A DNA stretch of 64,000 nt from an uncultured Flavobacteriaceae bacterium (GCA_905181615.1 CAJIYH010000002.1:124001-188000); one strand, 5' to 3'; counted from the first letter of the stretch, positions 36,764 through 46,793 are shown. Program-made: numbers and translations. Notes: generated by a model not told the origin, from the letters alone.

Positions 36764-37990
36764 ATGCTTTTACAAATAAGTCACCCTTCTAAAAACTGCA
36801 AGGGAAGTCTAAACATAACAGGTTCAAAAAGTGAGACCAACCGTTTGCTCCTTCTAAAAGCTTTATTTAAGGCACTTGAAATCGATAATGTTTCAAATTC
36901 TGATGATTCTGTTGCAATGACAAATGCACTTTCAACAGATTCAAATTATATTGACATTCGTCATGCTGGAACCGCAATGCGTTTTCTAACAGCATTCTTT
37001 TCAACCCAAGAGGGAAGAGAAGTTGTTTTGACGGGTTCTTCCAGGATGCAAGAAAGACCAATAGGTGTTTTGGTAGATGCGCTAAGAGTTATTGGTGCAG
37101 AAATCACCTACGAAAAAACAGAAGGATTCCCACCACTCAGAATAAAAGGAAAAGTATTGAAAGGAGGACATGTGTCCTTGCCTGCCAACATCAGTAGTCA
37201 GTATATATCTGCCTTATTATTAATAGCCCCTAAGTTGGAAGAGGGTCTTAATCTATTGCTTGAAGATAAAATAACTTCTTTGCCCTACTTAAAAATGACC
37301 CTTTCTTTATTGAATCGTATTGGGGTACATTCACATTTTGAGAATAAGAACATCAAAATAAAAAATCAAAAACAAGTAGTCAACCAAGTTCAAATTGTAG
37401 AATCAGACTGGAGTTCGGCATCTTATCATTTCAGTTGTGTTGCGTTGAGTGATGAAGCTAAAATCACCCTAAAGAGTTACCGTGAAGACAGTCTTCAGGG
37501 AGATTCAGTTTTAATTGATATTTATAAAAAGTTAGGAGTTAGTACGCGTTTTGATTCTGATCAAATGGTTCTCGAAAAAATAAAAAACTTCCAACTGCCA
37601 AATTCAATTGAATTGGATTTAGTGGAAGCTCCCGATATTGCTCAAACAATTGTAGTTAGTTGTTTTGGGCTTGGAATAGGATGTGACCTTTTAGGTTTAC
37701 ATACTTTAAAAATAAAAGAAACCGACAGGCTTGTTGCCTTAGAACAAGAATTAACCAAACTAGGTGCCCAGATTCGGATTACCAATAACAGTTTACATTT
37801 AACTGCTTCAAAAGGTTTCAAGCCCAACCAAACAGTCGCAACATATAGTGATCACCGGATGGCTATGGCTTTTGCACCCTTGGCTCTAAAAATAAGTCTC
37901 AAGATAGCGGAGTCTAATGTGGTTACTAAGTCCTATCCGAGTTTCTGGAGTGACATGCAATCACTTGGTTTTGAGATAATTAAAAAATAA
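36764..37990 (+). CDS. aroA: 3-phosphoshikimate 1-carboxyvinyltransferase (EPSP synthase)
   Basis: Sixth step of the shikimate pathway, joining phosphoenolpyruvate to shikimate-3-phosphate. The substrate-binding GSKSETNRLLLL replaces the common SKSxTNR form closely, and HAGTAMRFLTAFF, ISSQYISALLL, KETDRL and YSDHRMAMAFA are all present. 408 residues, slightly shorter than the E. coli enzyme but complete. It closes the small plus-strand run that begins at the broken radC gene. Confidence 0.94.
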   Translation: MLLQISHPSKNCKGSLNITGSKSETNRLLLLKALFKALEIDNVSNSDDSVAMTNALSTDSNYIDIRHAGTAMRFLTAFFSTQEGREVVLTGSSRMQERPIGVLVDALRVIGAEITYEKTEGFPPLRIKGKVLKGGHVSLPANISSQYISALLLIAPKLEEGLNLLLEDKITSLPYLKMTLSLLNRIGVHSHFENKNIKIKNQKQVVNQVQIVESDWSSASYHFSCVALSDEAKITLKSYREDSLQGDSVLIDIYKKLGVSTRFDSDQMVLEKIKNFQLPNSIELDLVEAPDIAQTIVVSCFGLGIGCDLLGLHTLKIKETDRLVALEQELTKLGAQIRITNNSLHLTASKGFKPNQTVATYSDHRMAMAFAPLALKISLKIAESNVVTKSYPSFWSDMQSLGFEIIKK

Positions 37991-38013
37991 ACTTACGAAA
38001 ACACTCCTTTTAC

Positions 38014-38045
38014 TTGACAACCCCTAGGCTGAGGTAGTATATTTG
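38014..38045 (+). promoter_or_regulatory. queA promoter (-33 and -7)
   Basis: TTGAC at 38014-38018 and TATATTTG at 38038-38045 are separated by 19 bases, a good match to the Bacteroidetes promoter architecture. Transcription should start near 38049, giving a leader of about 50 bases to the preferred queA ATG. Confidence 0.75.
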
Positions 38046-38101
38046 CGCTTTTAATGCCATTTTATAATTATGGTATTAGAGTAACTAAATACAGTTTATA
38101 T

Positions 38102-39151
38102 ATGAAATTATCTCATTTCGGTTTTAATTTACCAGAAGAAAGACTAGCAGAGCATCCAGCTGAAAATCGTGACGAATCTAGATTAATGGTTCTTGATAGA
38201 GCTACTGGAAAAATCAAACACAAAGTGTTCAAAGATGTTATCGACTACTTTGAAGAAGACGATGTTATGGTTTTGAATAACACCAAAGTTTTTCCTGCTC
38301 GACTTTTTGGAAACAAAGAGAAAACAGGAGCTCGTATTGAAGTCTTTTTATTAAGAGAACTTAACGAAGAGCAACGCTTGTGGGATGTTTTAGTAGATCC
38401 AGCTCGTAAAATTAGAATTGGAAATAAACTTTATTTTGGAGAAGACGACAGTTTAGTGGCTGAAGTAATCGATAATACGACCTCAAGAGGAAGAACACTT
38501 CGATTTCTCTTCGACGGATCTTACACAGAGTTTCGCAAGAAACTTAAAGAGCTAGGAGAGACTCCACTTCCTAAGTATATCAAGAGAGATCCCGAGGCAT
38601 ACGATAAAGAACGTTACCAAACAATATATGCCAAAAATGAAGGAGCAGTTGCAGCACCAACAGCCGGTATGCATTTCTCTAAGCACTTATTAAAGAAACT
38701 TGAAATTAAAGGAATTGATTTAGCTGAATTAACATTACATGTAGGTTTGGGTACATTCAATCCAGTCGAGGTAGAAGATTTGTCTAAGCATAAAATGGAT
38801 TCTGAAGAACTTATTATTGAAGAAAAAGCAGTCCATATTGTAAACAACGCAAAAGCAAATAAGCGAAGAATTTGCGCAGTTGGAACAACAGTAATGCGAG
38901 GACTAGAAAGTTCCGTATCTTCTATAGGCACTTTAAATCCATACGAAGGATGGACTCATAAATTTATTTTCCCTCCTTACGAGTTTTCAATAGCTAACTG
39001 TATGATTACTAATTTTCATACACCTAAATCTACCTTGTTAATGATGGCATCTGCTTTCGCAGACCCCGATTTCATTAAAGAAGCATATCAAGTGGCAATT
39101 AAAGAAAAGTACAACTTCTATTCGTATGGAGATGCTATGTTGATTATTTAA
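38102..39151 (+). CDS. queA: S-adenosylmethionine:tRNA ribosyltransferase-isomerase
   Basis: Penultimate step of queuosine synthesis, building epoxyqueuosine on tRNA. The family N-terminus [19 protein letters not shown] starts at 38102. [37 protein letters not shown] and [11 protein letters not shown] follow. About 349 residues. An in-frame ATG at 38054 adds 16 residues not seen in the family, and it lies only about 5 bases after the predicted transcription start, so the later ATG is preferred. Confidence 0.93.
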   Translation: MKLSHFGFNLPEERLAEHPAENRDESRLMVLDRATGKIKHKVFKDVIDYFEEDDVMVLNNTKVFPARLFGNKEKTGARIEVFLLRELNEEQRLWDVLVDPARKIRIGNKLYFGEDDSLVAEVIDNTTSRGRTLRFLFDGSYTEFRKKLKELGETPLPKYIKRDPEAYDKERYQTIYAKNEGAVAAPTAGMHFSKHLLKKLEIKGIDLAELTLHVGLGTFNPVEVEDLSKHKMDSEELIIEEKAVHIVNNAKANKRRICAVGTTVMRGLESSVSSIGTLNPYEGWTHKFIFPPYEFSIANCMITNFHTPKSTLLMMASAFADPDFIKEAYQVAIKEKYNFYSYGDAMLII

Positions 39152-39176
39152 ATTAATCTAAATAAAAAAGGTTTCT

Positions 39177-40226
39177 ATGGAGTTGGCTAAAAAAGATATT
39201 CGAGCACTTTCTAAAGAAGCCCTTCAGGACTTTTTTAAAATACAAGGTCATCAACCTTACAGAGCAGCACAGGTATATCAGTGGTTGTGGAGTAAAGGAG
39301 TACATGATTTTGATAAAATGACTAATCTTTCAAAAGAAACTAGACTTTTGCTCGACACCCATTTTACCATTAATCATATTGCAGTTGATCAACAACAAAG
39401 AAGTAAGGATGGGACCTTTAAAAACGAGATTAAACTTCACGATAACCGAATTGTTGAGTCTGTTTTAATTCCTGCGAAAGACAGAACTACGGCTTGTGTT
39501 TCTTCACAAGTAGGATGTAGTTTAGATTGTAAGTTTTGTGCAACTTCTCAATTAGATAGAATGCGAAACTTAAATGTTGACGAAATATTTGATCAAGTTG
39601 TAGCTATTGACCAACAGAGCAAAACATATTTTAATATTCCGCTTTCAAATATTGTTTTTATGGGAATGGGGGAACCATTGATGAATTACAATAATGTATT
39701 AGGTGCTATTGAAAAAATAACCTCCCCTGAGGGATTGGGAATGGCTTCAAAAAGAATTACCCTCTCTACTTCTGGGATTCCAAAGCTAATTCGTAAAATG
39801 GCTGATGATGGGGTTAAGTTTAACCTTGCGGTTTCATTACATTCAGCAATTCAAGAAACTCGGGAAAAGATAATGCCTTTCTCAAAGAAGTTCCCAGTAG
39901 AAGACCTTTTATCTTCTTTAGAATACTGGTATGAAGCAACTCAGAAAATGGTAACCATTGAATTTATAGTTTGGAAAGGAATTAATGACAACCTCGATGA
40001 AGTGAGGGCTTTGATTAATTTTTGCCGAAAGTTTCAGTCAAAAGTAAATTTGATTGAGTACAACCCTATTGGAGATGATACGTTTGAGCAAGCCTCTAAA
40101 GAAGCGATGTCAATGTATCAAAAGAAACTAACCTCCGCTCGTATTACCAACACAATTAGGCGTTCTAGAGGTAAAGATATTGATGCTGCTTGTGGTCAAC
40201 TTGCCAACAAAGCTCATAAAAATTAA
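39177..40226 (+). CDS. rlmN: Dual-specificity 23S rRNA/tRNA adenine C2-methyltransferase
   Basis: Radical-SAM enzyme that methylates A2503 of 23S rRNA and A37 of some tRNAs. The cluster motif CSLDCKFC supplies Cys114, Cys118 and Cys121. GMGEPLMNYNNV, SLHSAIQETREKIMP and the C-terminal catalytic cysteine (Cys339 in DAACGQL) are present. 349 residues. It follows queA by 25 bases; both act on RNA modification, and they may share the queA promoter. Confidence 0.94.
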   Translation: MELAKKDIRALSKEALQDFFKIQGHQPYRAAQVYQWLWSKGVHDFDKMTNLSKETRLLLDTHFTINHIAVDQQQRSKDGTFKNEIKLHDNRIVESVLIPAKDRTTACVSSQVGCSLDCKFCATSQLDRMRNLNVDEIFDQVVAIDQQSKTYFNIPLSNIVFMGMGEPLMNYNNVLGAIEKITSPEGLGMASKRITLSTSGIPKLIRKMADDGVKFNLAVSLHSAIQETREKIMPFSKKFPVEDLLSSLEYWYEATQKMVTIEFIVWKGINDNLDEVRALINFCRKFQSKVNLIEYNPIGDDTFEQASKEAMSMYQKKLTSARITNTIRRSRGKDIDAACGQLANKAHKN

Positions 40227-40256
40227 TTCTTTAATGAAGTTGTATATTAGTAGAGT

Positions 40257-41234
40257 ATGAAAGTAACGGAGCAAATAAAAGAGCCGATATATGCAGAAAT
40301 GGAGCGCTTTGAACAAAAGTTCAGTGATTCTATGTCTTCTAAAGTAGCTTTGCTCAATCGAATTACACACTTTATAGTCAACCGGAAAGGGAAGCAAATG
40401 AGACCTATGTTTGTATTTCTCACAGCCAAACTTCTAGGAAATGGAACAGTAACCGAGAGAACCTTCAGAGGAGCTTCTGTCATTGAACTAATACACACAG
40501 CAACACTAGTTCATGATGACGTTGTAGACGACAGCAATCAACGGCGTGGCTTTTTCTCTGTCAATGCCTTGTGGAAAAATAAAATTGCTGTTTTAGTTGG
40601 AGATTACCTATTGTCTAAGGGCTTACTTTTATGTATTCACAACGAAGATTTTGATTTATTGAAAATCATATCTGTAGCTGTTCGTGAAATGAGTGAAGGA
40701 GAATTACTTCAAATTGAAAAAGCTCGAAATTTAGATATTACAGAAGAGATTTACTTTGAAATTATTCGCCAAAAAACAGCAACCCTATTAGCGGCATGTT
40801 GTGCAATGGGAGGAAAGTCAGTTACTGATGATGATGAAGAAGTAGAAAAAATGAGAGCTTTTGGAGGATTATTGGGAATGGCTTTTCAAATTAAAGATGA
40901 TCTTTTTGATTATGGAGAAACAAAAATAGGTAAACCAACAGGTATTGATATTAAGGAAAAGAAAATGACCTTACCCTTAATTTACACCATCAACAACGCA
41001 TCTTCAAAAGAAAAAAAATGGTTAATTAATTCAGTAAAAAACCACAATACAGATAAGAAACGAGTAAAAGAGGTAATCCAACTTGTGAAAGATACTGGAG
41101 GTCTTGACTATGCTCAAAAACGGATGGAGAATTTTAGGAAGGAGGCTCTAGATATTCTGATGACTTTCCCTAAAAATTCTTATCGTGATTCTCTAGAATT
41201 AATGGTTAATTATGTAATTATACGAAAGCAATAA
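40257..41234 (+). CDS. Polyprenyl (octaprenyl-type) diphosphate synthase
   Basis: A trans-isoprenyl synthase of 325 residues making the side chain of menaquinone. The first aspartate-rich motif is DDVVD (87-91) after LVH, and the second is KDDLFDYG. GKQMRPMFVFLTAKLLG and the KLG-like GKPTGIDIKEKKMTLPLIY segment are typical. Chain length cannot be fixed with confidence from sequence. It sits between rlmN and dnaG on the same strand. Confidence 0.9.
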   Translation: MKVTEQIKEPIYAEMERFEQKFSDSMSSKVALLNRITHFIVNRKGKQMRPMFVFLTAKLLGNGTVTERTFRGASVIELIHTATLVHDDVVDDSNQRRGFFSVNALWKNKIAVLVGDYLLSKGLLLCIHNEDFDLLKIISVAVREMSEGELLQIEKARNLDITEEIYFEIIRQKTATLLAACCAMGGKSVTDDDEEVEKMRAFGGLLGMAFQIKDDLFDYGETKIGKPTGIDIKEKKMTLPLIYTINNASSKEKKWLINSVKNHNTDKKRVKEVIQLVKDTGGLDYAQKRMENFRKEALDILMTFPKNSYRDSLELMVNYVIIRKQ

Positions 41235-41255
41235 ATATTCAATAAAATTTAAATT

Positions 41256-43211
41256 TTGATTTCAAAAAATACCATAGACCAAGTATATGAAACTGCTCGA
41301 GTAGAGGAGGTTATTGGTGATTTTGTGGGTTTAAAGAAGTCAGGAACAAATTTCAAAGGATTAAGTCCTTTTACACAGGAACGAAGTCCAAGTTTCATGG
41401 TCTCGCCAGTAAAACAGATTTGGAAAGATTTCAGTAGTGGAAAAGGAGGTAATGTAGTTGCATTCTTAATGGAGCATGAGCATTTTTCTTACCCAGAAGC
41501 CATTCGTTATTTGGCTAAAAAATACAATATTGAAATTGAAGAAACCGAACAAACCGATGCTGAAAAGGAAAAATTAAACGAGCGTGAGAGTATGTTCTTA
41601 GTAGCTGAACATGCAAATAGTTATTTTAAGGATACCCTTTGGGAGGCTTCTGAAGGTAAGGCTATTGGATTAACCTATTTTAAAGAGCGCGGTTTTACAG
41701 ACGAGACAATCAAAAAGTTTGATTTAGGTTATTCTCCCCAAGAGAAAGATGCTTTTTCTAAATCAGCGCTTAAAAATGCCTTTCAACTCGAATTTCTAGA
41801 AAAAACAGGATTAACTATTGTTAATAAAAATTATCAGGTAGATCGTTTTAGGGGAAGGGTTATGTTTCCTATTAAAAGTCTTTCTGGAAGAGTAGTTGGT
41901 TTTGGAGGTAGAATTTTAGGAGATAATAAAAAAACAGCCAAATATCTAAACTCCCCAGAGAGTGAAATATATCATAAGAGTAAAGTGCTCTACGGAATAT
42001 ATGAAGCCAAGCAAAGTATCGCTAAAGAAGATGTTTGCTATTTAGTCGAAGGGTATACTGATGTTATTCAAATGGTTCAATCCGGAGTAACAAATGTTGT
42101 TTCTTCTTCAGGGACCGCATTAACGGAGCTTCAAATCCGTTTAATTCAAAGGCTTACTCAGAACATTGTAGTTCTTTTTGATGGAGATGCAGCTGGATTA
42201 AGAGCGTCTCTTAGGGGTATTGATATGATATTAGCTCAAGGAATGAATGTTAGGGTATGTTCGTTTCCTGAGGGAGAGGATCCAGATAGTTTTGCAAAGA
42301 AAAATTCGCAAGAGGCTATTGAGCTTTTCTTTAAAGACAACTCAAAAGACTTTATACAATTCAAAGCCTCCCTGTTGCTTGAGGATGCAGTGAATGACCC
42401 TGTGAAAAAAGCAGCAACTATTCAAGATATTATTGAGAGTATTTCTAAAATACCAGACCCAATTCAGCGAGAGGTCTATGTGCAAAGTTGTGCGCAGATT
42501 ATGGATATTTCTGAGAATGTTTTGTTCAGTGCTTTGGCTCAACTTTCAAAAAAGGCACAGAATACAAAGTCAAAAACAGCGCAGAAAGAGGAATCTTTCC
42601 GGATAGTGAAGAATGAAATCCCCCAGAGTGTTAGTATTGATCATACTTTTGAGCTAGAAAGACAAATCATAACCATTCTAATAATGTATGGTGATCGCGA
42701 AGAGACATTCAAGGAGTCGATATTAAGCTTTTCTGAAGAGGAGGAAATTGAGGAAGAAATTAAAGAAGTAAAAGTAAAGGTTTTCGAAAAGATTTTTTTA
42801 GACTTACAGCAAGATGAAATTGAATTAGCAAATAGTAATTTCAAAACCTTGTTTTATCTATTGATTCAGCATTTTCAAATCGAGGGACAGATATCCATTG
42901 ATAAATTAATCCCAACTCTTGATGTAGAATTAAGTTCTTTGGTTAGCAATATTTTAATGAACGATGAGCAGCATCAATTGCACCATTGGGAAAAGAAAAA
43001 TATTTTTGTAAAGTCCAAAGACAGTCAAATTTCCCAGTTAGTCAATGAAACTATTTTGACCTTAAGAAAGTTACTTATTGACAAAAAAATTGAAGAATTA
43101 CAAGAGCAAGTAAAAGATAATGATGAACATCATGCCCAAATATTGGAAGATGTTATGAGTTATTACCAGTTAAAAAAAGTTGTCTCTAGAAAGTTAAACA
43201 GAGTAATTTAA
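41256..43211 (+). CDS. dnaG: DNA primase with a zinc ribbon lacking its ligands
   Basis: Replicative primase, 651 residues, starting at TTG (MISKNTIDQVYETARVEEVIGDF). The TOPRIM core is intact (VEGYTDVIQM, VLFDGDAAGLRAS) and the C-terminal helical domain should meet the helicase. The N-terminal zinc-ribbon fold is present by sequence, but the ligands CPFH and CFGC read SPFT (S37, T40) and DFSS (D58, S61), so all four are gone. I recall similar replacement in other flavobacterial primases but cannot verify that here. It converges on nadE with 7 bases between them. Confidence 0.95.
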   Translation: MISKNTIDQVYETARVEEVIGDFVGLKKSGTNFKGLSPFTQERSPSFMVSPVKQIWKDFSSGKGGNVVAFLMEHEHFSYPEAIRYLAKKYNIEIEETEQTDAEKEKLNERESMFLVAEHANSYFKDTLWEASEGKAIGLTYFKERGFTDETIKKFDLGYSPQEKDAFSKSALKNAFQLEFLEKTGLTIVNKNYQVDRFRGRVMFPIKSLSGRVVGFGGRILGDNKKTAKYLNSPESEIYHKSKVLYGIYEAKQSIAKEDVCYLVEGYTDVIQMVQSGVTNVVSSSGTALTELQIRLIQRLTQNIVVLFDGDAAGLRASLRGIDMILAQGMNVRVCSFPEGEDPDSFAKKNSQEAIELFFKDNSKDFIQFKASLLLEDAVNDPVKKAATIQDIIESISKIPDPIQREVYVQSCAQIMDISENVLFSALAQLSKKAQNTKSKTAQKEESFRIVKNEIPQSVSIDHTFELERQIITILIMYGDREETFKESILSFSEEEEIEEEIKEVKVKVFEKIFLDLQQDEIELANSNFKTLFYLLIQHFQIEGQISIDKLIPTLDVELSSLVSNILMNDEQHQLHHWEKKNIFVKSKDSQISQLVNETILTLRKLLIDKKIEELQEQVKDNDEHHAQILEDVMSYYQLKKVVSRKLNRVI

Positions 43212-43218
43212 CTTTAAG

Positions 43219-44010
43219 CTAGTTGTTTTTTAGGTTTTTAGGAATTTCACAAACTGGAATTGATTCCATTTTGTGTAGATTTTGAGCATGAAGATTCTTG
43301 TAAATCAGTAAAATTTCGTTTTGCCTAGTGGAGTTGTTTTCCAAATCAGATTCGAGATTATTCATGGCCCATTCGAGTTCATCATAAGTAGCTCCCATTT
43401 GATCTTCATCAGTTCGATCATCGCCCCACAAGCCGTCAGTTGGTGCGGCATTTTGGATGGATTTAACTATTTCTAGTTTTTCAGCCAACAAAAACACTTC
43501 TGATTTCATAAGATCCGCAATAGGGCTAAGATCTACTCCTCCATCCCCATATTTAGTGTAAAAGCCAACACCAAAATCCTCAACTTTATTTCCAGTTCCA
43601 GCAACAAGATAGCGTTCTAGGGCGGCAAAATAATAAAGTGTTGTCATGCGAAGGCGTGCTCGAGTATTTGCAAGGCTTAAGAATTTACTTTCTTCATTTG
43701 TAGTGGGAGGTAAAAGCTCTTGAAAGCTATCAAATACTCCAGTTAAAGACAGTGAATGCTGCTGTACATTTGGATATTTACTTTCTAACCAAGCAATATG
43801 CTCTTGAGCCCTAGAAACCTGATTTTTCTGTTGATGAATTGGCATTTCTAGACACAGTACAGGTTTTCCTGTGTGTGCACATAGCGTTGAGGTTAGAGCA
43901 GAGTCAATACCGCCAGACACTCCTACTACAAAACCGTTCATTCCAGATTTTTCTGCATAGTTGTTGAGCCAATTTACAATGTGGTCAATTACTTTTTCTG
44001 GCGATTTCAT
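43219..44010 (-). CDS. nadE: NAD synthetase (ammonia-dependent)
   Basis: Last step of NAD synthesis. The PP-loop SGGIDSAL is at about 32-39, and TNKVEDFGVGFYTKYGDGGVDLSPIADL appears as GNKVEDFG then TKYGDGG, with PTDGLWGDDRTDEDQMG near residue 195. At 263 residues it has no glutaminase domain, so it uses free ammonia or a separate partner. It is divergent from gldB. Confidence 0.93.
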   Translation of the reverse strand: MKSPEKVIDHIVNWLNNYAEKSGMNGFVVGVSGGIDSALTSTLCAHTGKPVLCLEMPIHQQKNQVSRAQEHIAWLESKYPNVQQHSLSLTGVFDSFQELLPPTTNEESKFLSLANTRARLRMTTLYYFAALERYLVAGTGNKVEDFGVGFYTKYGDGGVDLSPIADLMKSEVFLLAEKLEIVKSIQNAAPTDGLWGDDRTDEDQMGATYDELEWAMNNLESDLENNSTRQNEILLIYKNLHAQNLHKMESIPVCEIPKNLKNN

Positions 44011-44033
44011 ATGTTTTAGAGATTTTTTGGATG

Positions 44034-44041
44034 TAACTTTG
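44034..44041 (+). promoter_or_regulatory. -7 box of gldB-gldC
   Basis: TAACTTTG matches TAnnTTTG and lies 46 bases before the gldB ATG in the 77-base gap to the divergent nadE gene. Confidence 0.55.
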
Positions 44042-44087
44042 CATAAAATTAGGGAACTTATTCTTCACAAAAAATTTTTAGTAGCAC

Positions 44088-45074
44088 ATGAATTCATTTT
44101 CTAGATCATTTTATTTAAAAGTGGGCTTTTATAGCCTCATAGCTGTTTTATTTTTTTCCTGTTCAGGAGAAAATGAACTTGAAGTAAAAATCAAATCAAT
44201 ACCCGTTAACATTGTAATAGATCGTTTTGATCTCAAATTTTATAATGCTAATCCAGAAGAATACATTGGTCTTAAAAAAACATACCCTTACTTATTTCCA
44301 GCGCAATACCCTGACAGTATCTGGATCAAGAGACAACGCGACAGTATTCAAACTCTTTTACATGCTGAAATCAAAAACATATTCCCCTCATTAAGCACAA
44401 TAAAAACGGACTTGGAGGATCTCTATAAACACATAAAGTATTATTTCCCAAAAGTACTAGACCCACATGTAGTTACTGTGGTTAATAATGTAGACTATCA
44501 GAGTAAAACAGTATTTACCGATTCTCTATTAATCATTTCTCTAGACACCTATTTAGGGTCGAAAAACCCTATTTATGAAGGCATTCCAAATTACATTGTT
44601 AAGGACATGGGGCTTCCTTATATGATGGCTCATATTGTTGACGAATTAGGGAACGTAGTTGTAAAAACTCCTAAAGACAGAACTTTGATAGCGCAGATGA
44701 TATATTACGGTAAGAAGCTCTACATAAAAGATCTACTACTACCCTCTTCATCAGATGAAATTAAGATTTCATACTCAAAAAGTGAAATTGATTGGGTGAG
44801 TGAAAATGAGCGCTATATGTGGCAATATTTTATAGAGAACGAGCTTCTATATAAAACTCAATCGTCCTTATCATTAAGATTTATTGACCCAGCTCCATTT
44901 TCTAAATTTTATTTAGAAATCGACAATGACACTCCTGGTAAAGTAGGTCAATGGATTGGCTGGCAAATTGTTCGTTCTTATATGGATAAAAACCGCAACA
45001 TTACGCTCGAACAACTCCTTGTAATTCCTGCTAAAGACCTCTTCAATAAATCAAACTATAAACCCACAAAATAA
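44088..45074 (+). CDS. gldB: Gliding motility lipoprotein GldB
   Basis: A 328-residue lipoprotein with lipobox LFFSC (cysteine at 25). IVIDRFDLKFY, a YPYLFPAQYPDSIW segment and MMAHIVDELGNVV match GldB, which is essential for gliding in Flavobacterium. Its fold resembles DUF2268-type zinc proteins, but its exact role is unsettled. gldC follows 4 bases later, the order known from F. johnsoniae. The presence of gldB/gldC is characteristic of gliding and T9SS-carrying Bacteroidetes. Confidence 0.93.
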   Translation: MNSFSRSFYLKVGFYSLIAVLFFSCSGENELEVKIKSIPVNIVIDRFDLKFYNANPEEYIGLKKTYPYLFPAQYPDSIWIKRQRDSIQTLLHAEIKNIFPSLSTIKTDLEDLYKHIKYYFPKVLDPHVVTVVNNVDYQSKTVFTDSLLIISLDTYLGSKNPIYEGIPNYIVKDMGLPYMMAHIVDELGNVVVKTPKDRTLIAQMIYYGKKLYIKDLLLPSSSDEIKISYSKSEIDWVSENERYMWQYFIENELLYKTQSSLSLRFIDPAPFSKFYLEIDNDTPGKVGQWIGWQIVRSYMDKNRNITLEQLLVIPAKDLFNKSNYKPTK

Positions 45075-45078
45075 GATC

Positions 45079-45411
45079 ATGGGAAAGCAAACTAACATTT
45101 CAATAGAAGTTCAATTAGATGAAAATAAAATTCCAGAAAAGATTGTTTGGTCTGCACCTGACGGTGGAGTAAATGAAGAGGAAGCACAGGCTTTATTGAT
45201 GTCTTTATGGGATGGTAAAAATCAAGAAACTTTAAGGATGGATCTTTGGGTAAAGGATATGTCTGTAGATCAAATGAATGTATTTTTCCATCAGTCTTTA
45301 GTGACTATGAGCCAGACTTTTCTTCGTGCGACCCAAAATGAAAAAATGGCAGCTACGATGAATGATTTTTGCGATTATTTTGCTGAAAAGCTAAACATCG
45401 ACCGAGGGTAG
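45079..45411 (+). CDS. gldC: Gliding motility protein GldC
   Basis: A 110-residue soluble cytoplasmic protein. IEVQLDENKIPEKIVWSAPDGG and the MDLWVKDMSVDQMNVFFHQSL segment (first part MDLWVKDMSV) are those of GldC, which stimulates gliding but is not strictly required in F. johnsoniae. It is cotranscribed with gldB. The last 21 bases overlap the convergent engB gene. Confidence 0.93.
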   Translation: MGKQTNISIEVQLDENKIPEKIVWSAPDGGVNEEEAQALLMSLWDGKNQETLRMDLWVKDMSVDQMNVFFHQSLVTMSQTFLRATQNEKMAATMNDFCDYFAEKLNIDRG

Positions 45412-46023
45412 TTGATCTAGATTTATAAATTCCTCATTCAGTTTAGTGATATAAGCTAAAAGTTCTTCTCTTCCTGTTCTGTGTAAAGAAGAGGTAATGA
45501 AGTGAGGTGGAGCCTCTTCCCAAGCATGATCAAGCATTTTTTGAATATACGTTTCAGTTTTACGCTTAATTGCCATAGGCTTTTCTTTATCTGCCTTGGT
45601 AAAAATAATCGAAAAAGGAATATAGTGCGTGCCTAACCATTCCATGAATTCTAAATCAATGGGCTGAGGGTCATGTCTAATATCAATTAAAACAAAAGCA
45701 GAAACCAGTTGTTTCCTCTTTTCAAAGTAGGTTGTTATTAATTTTTGAAATGCTTTTTTTGAAGTTTTAGAAGTACGAGCATATCCATATCCAGGTAGAT
45801 CTACTAGATACCAGGATTTATTTATTTTAAAATGATTTATGAGTTGTGTTTTACCGGGTCTTCCAGAGGTTTTTGCTAGGTTTTTGCGATCACAAATGCT
45901 ATTAATTAAAGAAGATTTACCAACGTTAGAACGCCCAATAAATGCATATTCAGGAATTCTTTCATTCGGACAATTGGAAACATCCGTGTTGCTAATAATG
46001 AATTCGGATGCTGTAATTCGCAT
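45391..46023 (-). CDS. engB: Ribosome-assembly GTPase EngB (YsxC/YihA)
   Basis: A 210-residue GTPase for late 50S assembly. G1 is GRSNVGKSS (30-38); LVDLPGYGYA, the G4 motif TKAD and the ending helix are present. It follows the alpha/beta hydrolase gene by 5 bases and is likely transcribed from the promoter in front of that gene. Confidence 0.95.
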   Translation of the reverse strand: MRITASEFIISNTDVSNCPNERIPEYAFIGRSNVGKSSLINSICDRKNLAKTSGRPGKTQLINHFKINKSWYLVDLPGYGYARTSKTSKKAFQKLITTYFEKRKQLVSAFVLIDIRHDPQPIDLEFMEWLGTHYIPFSIIFTKADKEKPMAIKRKTETYIQKMLDHAWEEAPPHFITSSLHRTGREELLAYITKLNEEFINLDQLPSVDV

Positions 46024-46028
46024 GGCTA

Positions 46029-46793
46029 CTAAAAGTTACGTTTTTTGAGCCAAACCAAAAGTTTCTCATTAAATTGATCGGGATGTTCCATCATTGGAGC
46101 ATGGCCACATTCTTTTATCCAATAGAGGTCAGAGTCTGGTAATAACTTATGAAACTCTTCAGCTACATTTGGAGGAGTGACAATGTCGTTTTCACCCCAA
46201 ATAATACCAGTAGGGGTTTTCATTAAAGGTAGATCTTTTGCCATATTATGACGAATAGCACTCTTAGCAATTGCTAGAGTTCTAAGTAATTTATTTCGAT
46301 CATTAACTACCTCAAAAACTTCATCAACAATTTCTTTAGTTGCTACAGCTGGATCATAAAACACCTCTTGAGCTTTAGTTTTTATGTACTCATAATTACC
46401 TCTTTTTGGATAGCTTTCACCCATAGAGTTTTCATATAAACCAGAACTTCCAGCAAGAACAAGGCCCTTTATTAATTCAGGATGATGTTTAGCAAACACC
46501 AAGCTTATGTGGCCTCCAAGGGAATTACCTAGAAGTATTGGTTTGTCAATCTTTTTTGCATACAAAAAACTTTTGAGATAATCAGAAAAGGTTTTGACGT
46601 TAGTCTTTAGTAAGGGCAATTCATAGATTGGTAACTCAGGCATTATAACCTTGTATCCATGTTTTGGGAAAAAGTCTGCAACACCGGCAAAATTACTTAA
46701 GCCACCCATTAGTCCGTGAAGGATAATAATAGACTGACCTTTGCCAATCTCGACAAACTTGAAATCCTTTTCTTCTTTATATATTTTTTCCAT
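46029..46793 (-). CDS. Alpha/beta hydrolase
   Basis: A 254-residue alpha/beta-fold hydrolase with the oxyanion region ILHGLMGG, nucleophile Ser91 in GNSLGG, an acid in GENDIVTPP and the histidine in ECGHAPMMEHP. An in-frame TTG at 46829 lies inside the -7 box, so ATG at 46793 is preferred. It is first in an operon with engB. The substrate is unknown. Confidence 0.88.
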   Translation of the reverse strand: MEKIYKEEKDFKFVEIGKGQSIIILHGLMGGLSNFAGVADFFPKHGYKVIMPELPIYELPLLKTNVKTFSDYLKSFLYAKKIDKPILLGNSLGGHISLVFAKHHPELIKGLVLAGSSGLYENSMGESYPKRGNYEYIKTKAQEVFYDPAVATKEIVDEVFEVVNDRNKLLRTLAIAKSAIRHNMAKDLPLMKTPTGIIWGENDIVTPPNVAEEFHKLLPDSDLYWIKECGHAPMMEHPDQFNEKLLVWLKKRNF

